The notes below the pieces were generated by a model. The model was not told the DNA's origin. It worked only from the letters and a program-made list of their open reading frames with translations, and ran no database searches. Below are positions 50,396 to 57,027 of a stretch of DNA of 57,027 nt, in pieces (position 1 is the stretch's first letter; every line of letters starts with the position of its first letter). The translations under genes were made by a program, and so were the position numbers. Source of the stretch: a bacterium (GTDB lineage Bacteria; ARS69); assembly GCA_025774805.1 (NCBI GenBank), contig JALGZR010000082.1, positions 1 through 57,027 on the forward strand, read 5' to 3'.

Positions 50396-53110
50396 ATGCG
50401 ATGTCTGTCATGCTCCGCGGAGGTTCCAGACGGGAATCGCTTTTGTGGTTCCTGCGGGGCCGCGTTGCCCAGGTCCACCAAACCATCCTCTACGATCAGG
50501 GTCCGCTCCGAGCCTTCAGCCGTCTTCCCTCCGCCCCCAGATCAGGTCCGGTTCTTGCCGGGCTCGGTTCTGGCCAAACGGTACCGGATCATCTCGTTGC
50601 TGGGCCGTGGCGCCATGGGGGAGGTCTACCGAGCCGACGACATCAAGCTCGGCCAGCCGGTCGCGTTGAAGTTCCTGCCCGACGCCGTCCAAGGCGACCA
50701 CACGCAACTTAGCCGTTTTGTCAACGAGGTCAAGATCGCCCTGAGGGTCACGCATCCAAACGTCTGTCGCGTGTACGACATCGGTGAGGTGGGGGGGCAA
50801 CATTACCTGTCGATGGAATACGTGGACGGAGAGGATCTCGATTCGTTACTGCGGCGGATCGGTCGGCTTCCCCAGAAAAAGGCGGTGCAGATTGCACACC
50901 AGCTATGCGCGGGGTTGGCCGCCGCGCACGAGCAGGGGGTACTGCACCGCGACCTCAAGCCGGCGAACGTCATGATCGACGGTCGTGGCCGGGCGAAGAT
51001 CACCGACTTCGGGGTGGCGAGCCTCGCGAAGGGGATCGGACCGCGAGAGGTATGCGGAACGCCGGGCTACATGGCTCCGGAGCAGCTGGCCGGCGAAGAG
51101 GTTACGGTCAGGAGCGATCTGTATTCGCTGGGCTCGGTGCTGTACGAGCTCTTCACCGGCACCAGCGCGTTTCAGGCCGCCACTCTGGAAGGGTTCCTGC
51201 GACTTCAGCGGGAGTCGACGCCTACGAATCCGTCCACGTATGTGGAGGCTTTGGATCCGGCGGTTGAGCGGACAATCATGTGCTGCCTCGAGAGAGATCC
51301 ACGGGACAGACCGACGACGGCGCTGGGGGTCTCCGCAGCGCTGCCGAGTGACGATCCCCTGGCCGCGGCGCTGGCTGCTGGCGAGACGCCCTCGCCCGAG
51401 ATGGTCGCGGCTTCCGGGGGCGTCGGCGCGCTAAAGCCGGCGGTCGCTGTCCTGTTGCTCGTTCTTCTGATCGTCGGCATGCCTCTCAGTGTACCTTTCA
51501 GGCAGGCCGTGTTTCCGTCCGGTCAAGTTCGTCTGGATAAGCCACCGGAGGCGCTTGTCGTCGAGGCCATGGAGATCATCCGATTGGGCGGCCACGAAGC
51601 TCCCGGGAGGGATGGCGTTTACTGGTTCACGATCGATCCGGATTATTACGGGTGGGAAAAGGGCAAAGGCGCGCCACGCGAGTCCTCATCCGCGCTCAGT
51701 GAAATCCGGCCCCCACCAATTCACTTCTGGTATCGACAAAGCCCTCGCTATCTTTCGACCAAGGATCTCCGGGTGGCCCGTGATGATCCGGCACCCATTG
51801 ATCCCGGCATGGCAAGCGTCACTCTCGACCCCGCGGGGCGGCTCCTCCGATTCCGAGTGGTCCCACCGGCTCTGGTCGATTCGGAGAGTCTCGGAGAAGG
51901 ATTCGAGTGGAGCAGATATTTCAACAGAGCCGGGCTCCACCTGGGCTCGTTCACGGCGACGGAGCCGATCTGGAACCCGTTACTGGACTGCGACTATCGC
52001 GCGGCCTGGCTCGGCTCCTACCCGGACCGGCCCGAGATCCCCATGCGGGTCGAGGTCGGAGCGTACCGCGGGACACCGGTTTACTTCGAGGTCATTCCGC
52101 CTTGGCGCACATCCCGACGAACCATGGAGGCCGGCGGCGCGGAATCCGTGGCGAGCGCCACGCCCCCCAAGGGAATCTGGATTGCGCTCTCGATCCTCGG
52201 AATCGTGAGCGCTCCGCTGGCCCTTCGCAATCTACGCCGGGGCCGCGGGGACCGCAGGGGCGCTTTCCGACTGGCCGCGTTTGTCTTTCTGGTCAAGGCC
52301 CTTTCCGAGGTTTTGCTTGGTCATCACATCCCGGCCGTGGACGAAGCTGCCCGGCTCCTCTACAGCCTGGCTCTGACGTTGCTGGTGTCGGCGGTTTTTT
52401 GGATGAGCTACATCGCTCTCGAGCCGTATGTCCGCCGACTTTGGCCGGAAGTCCTGATCTCTTGGAGTCGGCTGCTGGCCGGGCGAATCCGCGATCCCCG
52501 GATCGGTAGGGACATTCTCATCGGTGGGGTCTACGGCGTGTCCATGGGGGTACTCGGCTTCGTCTTCCTCAGACTACTTCCGAGCTGGCTCGGCTTGCCT
52601 GGTCAGGGAGGGGTCTCAGAAATCCTCGTTTCGCTCGTCGGCGTGCGCCATGCCGCCGGTGCATTCCTGATGCACATCTTCGTTTCGCTTTTTCTGGGAA
52701 TCCTGAATCTCATGGCGATCCTCGTGCTTCGCCTTTCCCTGCACAAGATGTGGGCTGCGACGATCGGATTCCTGCTCATCTTCATGCTCCTGTTCACGTT
52801 TGTGGCCTTTCCGAGGGCTGTCTTCCCGATCCCGATTGCCGCGGTACTTCTCATAAACCTCGGGATCACGCTGTTCGTCCTAATCCGCTTCGGATTGCTG
52901 GCCGTGGTCATGGGCACTCTCATCGCGATTCAAGGGCGTTTCGTCCTGACCATCGATATATCGTCCTGGTACTTCGGGCGATCCCTGTTTGTTCTTCTCG
53001 CATTCGCGGCGCTCATTGTCTACGGCTTCTACATATCCCTCGCCGGTCGGCCGATGTTCAAGGGACCGATCCCCGAGTACTCTCACACCTACCGGAATCG
53101 AGCGGGTTGA
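50396..53110 (+). CDS. Zinc-ribbon Ser/Thr kinase with large polytopic membrane domain
   Basis: 904 residues, ATG 50396. N-terminal double-CxxC ribbon (MRCLSCSAEVPDGNRFCGSC, residues 1-20). Kinase domain ~60-325: GRGAMGEVYRA, VALKFLPDAV, HRDLKPANVMI, TDFGVASL, CGTPGYMAPEQL. First membrane helix ~345-366 (KPAVAVLLLVLLIVGMPL), an outer domain of ~230 residues (WFTIDPDYYGWEKGKG, IHFWYRQSPRYLSTKDLRV), then about eight helices to the end (GIWIALSILGIVSAPLAL, KMWAATIGFLLIFMLLFTFV). Not a propeller or TPR receptor; the membrane module is unrecognised. It may be a sensor for a membrane or lipid cue. Likely on accessory DNA, given the tRNA scar upstream. Confidence 0.87.
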   Translation: MRCLSCSAEVPDGNRFCGSCGAALPRSTKPSSTIRVRSEPSAVFPPPPDQVRFLPGSVLAKRYRIISLLGRGAMGEVYRADDIKLGQPVALKFLPDAVQGDHTQLSRFVNEVKIALRVTHPNVCRVYDIGEVGGQHYLSMEYVDGEDLDSLLRRIGRLPQKKAVQIAHQLCAGLAAAHEQGVLHRDLKPANVMIDGRGRAKITDFGVASLAKGIGPREVCGTPGYMAPEQLAGEEVTVRSDLYSLGSVLYELFTGTSAFQAATLEGFLRLQRESTPTNPSTYVEALDPAVERTIMCCLERDPRDRPTTALGVSAALPSDDPLAAALAAGETPSPEMVAASGGVGALKPAVAVLLLVLLIVGMPLSVPFRQAVFPSGQVRLDKPPEALVVEAMEIIRLGGHEAPGRDGVYWFTIDPDYYGWEKGKGAPRESSSALSEIRPPPIHFWYRQSPRYLSTKDLRVARDDPAPIDPGMASVTLDPAGRLLRFRVVPPALVDSESLGEGFEWSRYFNRAGLHLGSFTATEPIWNPLLDCDYRAAWLGSYPDRPEIPMRVEVGAYRGTPVYFEVIPPWRTSRRTMEAGGAESVASATPPKGIWIALSILGIVSAPLALRNLRRGRGDRRGAFRLAAFVFLVKALSEVLLGHHIPAVDEAARLLYSLALTLLVSAVFWMSYIALEPYVRRLWPEVLISWSRLLAGRIRDPRIGRDILIGGVYGVSMGVLGFVFLRLLPSWLGLPGQGGVSEILVSLVGVRHAAGAFLMHIFVSLFLGILNLMAILVLRLSLHKMWAATIGFLLIFMLLFTFVAFPRAVFPIPIAAVLLINLGITLFVLIRFGLLAVVMGTLIAIQGRFVLTIDISSWYFGRSLFVLLAFAALIVYGFYISLAGRPMFKGPIPEYSHTYRNRAG

Positions 53111-53805
53111 CCCATTCGCGCTTGCGAGACTTCCCTGTCCGATCTGACTCCCCCTGCCCTCCGGAGAACTCCGGCGGCTGTGGACTGAAAGGGGCGTTGC
53201 CCGTAGCGTGCGGGGCAGTGAGCCTGGAGGACGAACGCTGGGGAAGGATCAAGGGACTGTACTGGGGAGAATCTGATTGAAGACCCCTCCCGACACTGCC
53301 GGCGTGGCGCAGACGCCGACGTTGTGACCCTCGCTCCTGATGACTCCGGCGGTGCCGGAGTATGCCCGCGGCCGGGCGGTCGTCCACTCCGGGGGACGAA
53401 GACGACACCGCCGGCATACACAGGTATCGGCCGTGGTGTTTCCAATTCGCCTCGGCTCGACGAACCGAGTTCACAGTCCCACGCCGGCAATGGCGATCGC
53501 GTTTCGGAGGCGCCTCCCGATCGCGGTTTTCGGCAAGTGTCGCGGAGGCCCTCCTATTCCTCATCCGCGACATCGAGCAACCGGGCTCTTGCCGGTAGCC
53601 GGCACACGAGCCAAGCCCTCCACGCGAGCCAAGATCCGCGTCCTGGGGCGCTGCCGGTCCGAGTCCAGGCCGCTCCGCCGCGGCCTTGTGCGTCTCCGCA
53701 CAGTCTATTAGGATCACATTGGCTTCTCGTGCACGGGCGTGGACTCCCACCAGTCATCCGTGTGCGGAGTCCTTCGAAGCACCTCCGACCTCAAGGGCGC
53801 GCGAT
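53111..53805. other. 695-bp interval without a supported gene
   Basis: Open frames occur in several phases but none has a ribosome site, domain or signal peptide. TATTAG at about 53704 may be a -10 for the transporter. The DNA could hold decayed genes; nothing specific is recognisable. Confidence 0.4.
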
Positions 53806-56202
53806 GTGAACCGTTCCTTCGGCTTACGGATCCGGGAACCGGTGAGCTTTCTTGCGGTGTTCTACCTTCTCGCATGCGGTTCGTCTTTCGCGGAATCACC
53901 CCGTACGCCCCAGCGGACCGCGGAGCGGGCACTGTCCTCGCCGGGGACAGAAGCCACCGGTCGGGAGGCGATGCTCGGCCACGTGGAACCCACAGTATTG
54001 TTGGAGGAGACGACCTTCATCATGGGCACCCATGGGTCCTTCCGAGTTTCGCTACGGCTCTCTGATCCATCAATGCACTGGGACGGCCGCGCGTCGCTTC
54101 CTTCCGTCCGGGTTTCGGTGCCGCCGGCGAGCGGCATCACTCTCGATCCCGAGACGGCGCCCTCCACGGAGGCCGAGCACGTACTGGGGATCAGTGGCGC
54201 GGACAGCGTAGCCTCAGCGACCTTTGACTACGCGGTCTCGTCTCGGGGCCGGGCAAAGAGCCACACGATGAACATTGACATCGTGGCGCCTCTCCACTCG
54301 GAGTCGGGAACGCACTTCGTGGACCACGGACGGTCGGTGAAGCGGATTCGCGTGGACACGCCGCTCCGAACGAAGCTGACGGTCTTGGCCGTCATAGCCG
54401 TGGCCGTCTTCCTGTTTATCGTCGAGTGGGTGCGGGTCGACGTGGTGGCAGTGGCGATCATGGTGTCGCTGCCGCTGCTGAACCTGATTGATTCGAGGGC
54501 CACCTTCTCGGGACTGAGCAGCAACGCCGTCATCGCCATCGTCGGCGTGATGATCATCAGCGCGGGCCTGAACCGGGCGGGCCTGGTCGTGCGAATATTG
54601 AGGCCGGTGCTTCGCGTAGCCGGCGCCAGCGAGAAACGTCTGATGATTTGCCTGTCGGTACTGATCGCGGCCATCTCCAGCGTGATGCAGAACACGGGCG
54701 CGGCGGTTCTCTTTCTGCCCGGAGTCCGTCAGGCCTGCCGCGTGAACGGCTTCCCCATTTCCCGCATTCTGATGCCGATCGGGATGTGCGCCATCCTGGG
54801 TGGAACGATGACGATGATCGGCACGAGCCCTTTGATCCTGCTGAATGACATTCTCCCGGACGGGATGAAGAAGTTCGGGCTCCTGGAGCTGACGCCAATC
54901 GGGGCGGCCATGGTCGTCGGGGGCATTGCCTACTTCTCCACGGGCGGAGCGTTCTTCCTGAGGAAGGTCGTCGCCCGACAGATGCGCGAGGCCCGGACGC
55001 TGACGGAGGAGGAGCCGTCGCTCGAGCAGCTGAATCACGTCGTGCCAGGCCCCTTCGAGATCCACGTTCCCGACGATTGGGAGCCCGAGGAGGAGCTGAA
55101 CGTCATCGACGTTCGTCGCCGGCACCTGGTCAACGTTGTCGCCCTCGCGCGACGGGGAGAGCTGGGGGCGATTCCGCCGGAGCGAACCGATCGGATCCGT
55201 CCGGGGCACGTATTCTGTGCCTACGGTCTCCGGGAACACGTCGAGAGGTTCACGGGGAAGTACGGTTTCGAGCTGCTCGAGAAACGGTTGTGCTTCAGGG
55301 ACCAGCTCGATCCGTCCGTCGTCGGCACAATCGAAGCGGTCGTGGCGCCCCAATCCCAACTCGTCGATCAGACCATCTACGACATTCACTTCCGAAGAAC
55401 GTTCGACGTCACAACGCTGGCGCTCTATCGGGAGGGAAAGGTCTACTACAGGGAGAAATCCGACATCCCGCTCCGCCCCGGGGATTCCATTCTGCTTCAC
55501 GGGACGTGGGCGGACCTGGGCTCTCTCAACGCGAAACACCGAAACTTCTTCTTCACCGCTCCCCTGAGGTCGGAGGTCCAAGCGCCCTCGACCGCCAGGG
55601 TCGCGGTCCTCTGGTTCTTGCTGGCGCTGGCGTTGATGCTCGTCTCGAGCTTCCATTTCCGGGAGTTGTCCTACAACCCGATCCCCCTCTCCGTGTGCCT
55701 CATGCTGGGGGCCGTGGGGATGGTCACCACCGGCGTGCTGAGCATGCACGAGGCCTACCTGTCTGTGGATTGGCGAACGGTCTTCCTTCTGGGGGGACTG
55801 ATCCCTCTCGGCATGGCGGTGGATCGCACCGGCACTGCCGAATGGATCGCGAGGGGCGTGGTGGGCACCCTGGGAGACAGCGTGACGCCTCTCGTGCTCC
55901 TCACTGTGCTGGCCGTGATGAGCGGCACTTTCTGCCTGGTGATCTCCAACGTGGGCGCCTGCACGCTGCTCGTGCCGCTGGGAGCGTCGATGGCCGAGCA
56001 GATCGGTATCGACCCGCGGGTCGCCGCGATCGTCGTCGGCCTGGGGGTTTCGAACTCGTTCCTGCTGCCCACTCACCAGGTGAACGCACTCTACATGGGC
56101 CCGGGCGGCTACCGCACGAAGGACTACATGAGAGTCGGAGGCGTCATGAGCGTGATCTACGTCGTCATCCTCGTCGCCATGACCTATCTGTTCTACCTGT
56201 AG
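53806..56202 (+). CDS. SLC13/DASS-type transporter with two RCK (TrkA-C) domains and an extra N-terminal exported domain
   Basis: I start at GTG 53806 because it gives a signal peptide (FLAVFYLLACGSSFA) and has AAGGG eight bases upstream; the longer start at 53686 does not. 798 residues. A ~160-residue beta-rich outer domain (~35-190, FIMGTHGSFRVSLRLSD) precedes the transporter. The membrane part has SLC13/TRAP-like signatures SVMQNTGAAVLFLPG and GGTMTMIGTSPLILL, two TrkA-C-like cytoplasmic domains (~430-600; the second is clear: LVDQTIYDIHFRRTFDVTTL, IPLRPGDSILLHG), then the second half with VISNVGACTLLVPL and NSFLLPTHQVNALYMGPGG. Relatives carry sulfate, phosphate or dicarboxylates with Na+ or H+. 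The exported N-terminal domain is unusual for this family. Confidence 0.88.
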   Translation: MNRSFGLRIREPVSFLAVFYLLACGSSFAESPRTPQRTAERALSSPGTEATGREAMLGHVEPTVLLEETTFIMGTHGSFRVSLRLSDPSMHWDGRASLPSVRVSVPPASGITLDPETAPSTEAEHVLGISGADSVASATFDYAVSSRGRAKSHTMNIDIVAPLHSESGTHFVDHGRSVKRIRVDTPLRTKLTVLAVIAVAVFLFIVEWVRVDVVAVAIMVSLPLLNLIDSRATFSGLSSNAVIAIVGVMIISAGLNRAGLVVRILRPVLRVAGASEKRLMICLSVLIAAISSVMQNTGAAVLFLPGVRQACRVNGFPISRILMPIGMCAILGGTMTMIGTSPLILLNDILPDGMKKFGLLELTPIGAAMVVGGIAYFSTGGAFFLRKVVARQMREARTLTEEEPSLEQLNHVVPGPFEIHVPDDWEPEEELNVIDVRRRHLVNVVALARRGELGAIPPERTDRIRPGHVFCAYGLREHVERFTGKYGFELLEKRLCFRDQLDPSVVGTIEAVVAPQSQLVDQTIYDIHFRRTFDVTTLALYREGKVYYREKSDIPLRPGDSILLHGTWADLGSLNAKHRNFFFTAPLRSEVQAPSTARVAVLWFLLALALMLVSSFHFRELSYNPIPLSVCLMLGAVGMVTTGVLSMHEAYLSVDWRTVFLLGGLIPLGMAVDRTGTAEWIARGVVGTLGDSVTPLVLLTVLAVMSGTFCLVISNVGACTLLVPLGASMAEQIGIDPRVAAIVVGLGVSNSFLLPTHQVNALYMGPGGYRTKDYMRVGGVMSVIYVVILVAMTYLFYL

Positions 56203-56372
56203 TGAGCGTTCTCATCCTGCCAAGTGCACCGTGGTGAGGAACTTTGTCCGTATTCACCTCGAATCCGCGCTTGCGCAGCAGCACACGGCGAACCGTGAGG
56301 CCACTTTCGTCGAAGCTCGAAACGGAGTGCAAGACAGGCAGCGTGTCGGTCGTGACAGACCTCGTCCGGAGT

Positions 56373-57002
56373 TCAACCTTGGAGTGCGTCGCTTGGACGG
56401 TCTCGATTGTGCCAGCGGGCGAACGGCGACCATGTGGTCCAGAAGCCCGAGCAAATCGGAACTGTGGTCAGATCGACCTGCCAAGCGTGGTTGGGTCTCT
56501 TCGCCGTGACAATGCGAGTCACCGACTGCGCGACTGGCGCTGGTGCCCAGGTCGGCGGCTTGGCCAGCATCCGGGCCACCGTGGCCGAGTTGAGATGGAG
56601 ACCCGCTCGGCAGAGCACCTGCGCGATCTTGACCTTCCCCATCGACGCGCAAAGCACGCTGAGCCGTTGCACGAGGTAACGCACGAAATCGGGAAACCTG
56701 GTTACAGGTGTTTGGGTTTGGGCGAGGGCCCTCGGTTCTTCCTCATCCAGACGACTCATCCAGCGGACAACGGTTGCCGGTGTGACCAGGAACGGCTTCG
56801 CGGTCTGCGACAGCGACTATCCCCGGGCTGCACGAAGCTCGATGATGGCAAGTCTTTCGACCGGTGGGTAATGCGGGCGTTGAAGCTGTTCGCAGCCCAG
56901 CCGCGGGTTTGTGTCAGAGCGACGGGCGCCAGAGAGATCGTGTGAACGACCTGCTGCGATCGCGGATCCGCACCACCGGACGGGCGTCCTCGCGTCTCGC
57001 AC
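56373..57002 (-). pseudogene. IS transposase (HTH plus start of DDE core), nonsense-mutated and truncated
   Basis: Reading minus: a helix-turn-helix LAIIELRAARG, then TAG (56819-56817) where TGG (Trp) is expected, then SLSQTAKPFLVTPATVVRWM and SRLDEEEPRAL in the same frame. Next comes KVKIAQVLCRAGLHLNSATVARML and the DDE-core opening AKRPNHAWQVDLTTVPI (first Asp). The core breaks up after FWTTWSPFAR and stops at 56373. The left part may continue past the window edge. Inverted terminal repeats are not visible. This is a dead insertion sequence, marking accessory DNA. Confidence 0.75.
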
Positions 57003-57027
57003 CCTGCGACGTATCGTTCAGATACGA

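Noticed and set aside
54214-56076. A 620-codon minus-strand open frame rich in His, Asp and Arg
   Set aside because: Antisense to the transporter, with the composition typical of a complementary GC-rich frame.
1-57027. CRISPR arrays, rRNA genes, prophage structural genes, replication origins
   Set aside because: No regularly spaced repeats, rRNA sequence, phage modules or DnaA-box clusters were seen.

Overview
The window is high-GC DNA from a bacterium that carries C-terminal FlgD-like Ig (sorting-type) domains on secreted proteins, several large Ser/Thr kinases fused to WD40/TolB-like propellers or TPRs, FG-GAP/UnbV proteins and multiheme cytochromes. This mix is typical of poorly cultured FCB-group-like lineages such as Candidatus Eisenbacteria. 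That placement is an inference from domain content; there is no rRNA gene in the window to test it.

Layout. 1-5.3 kb: a truncated sigma-factor fragment, then a secreted M36 (fungalysin/thermolysin-fold) metalloprotease and a propeller/FlgD-Ig protein that are one reading frame split by a single TAA. 5.6-10.2 kb: a lipoprotein-type TPR-CHAT protease (frameshifted near its start) and a secreted spondin-N/FlgD-Ig protein. 10.3-13.6 kb (minus): an ArsR-type repressor with a perfect operator over its own -10 box, a UPF0718/DUF318-type permease, two thioredoxin-fold proteins and a frameshifted CcdA/DsbD-like protein, probably one redox or metal-responsive operon. 13.7-21.0 kb (minus): a compact tryptophan operon trpL-E-G-D-C-B-A-aroF with a promoter, a Trp-rich leader peptide and an attenuator, but no trpF. 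21.0-22.8 kb: a class-V cysteine desulfurase-like enzyme behind a complete DsrC-type sulfur carrier. 23.0-28.2 kb: two Ser/Thr kinases, one TPR and one propeller; the second is broken by an exact 61-bp tandem duplication. 28.7-30.9 kb: a strong promoter, a long leader, cspA, a Lys-rich microprotein and a FabH-like ketoacyl synthase. 31.1-34.2 kb: an ArsR-DUF2087 regulator divergent from a secreted prolyl oligopeptidase. 34.8-39.6 kb: a membrane cytochrome b / pentaheme cytochrome c fusion followed by an FG-GAP/UnbV/TPR protein. 39.6-44.6 kb: an acetyltransferase, a MetY-like PLP enzyme, and a homoserine dehydrogenase running in frame into an aldehyde dehydrogenase. 44.7-49.8 kb: a small secreted protein, a quinone-oxidoreductase-like MDR enzyme and a third kinase with a propeller. 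49.9-57.0 kb looks like accessory DNA: a tRNA(fMet)-type 3' end fragment with its hairpin, a zinc-ribbon kinase with a polytopic membrane domain, an SLC13-type transporter with RCK domains and an extra N-terminal domain, and a dead IS transposase at the edge.

Functionally the best-understood block is tryptophan synthesis, where DAHP synthase feeds chorismate supply and transcription is likely controlled by ribosome-mediated attenuation. Methionine/threonine-branch genes (MetY-like and homoserine dehydrogenase) are divergently arranged. Most other genes concern extracytoplasmic proteolysis, signalling by Ser/Thr kinases, and redox or sulfur transfer.

At least five genes carry a single disabling change: two in-frame stops, two small frameshifts and one tandem duplication. 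These may be real decay, recoding, or errors in the assembled sequence, and raw reads would separate these.
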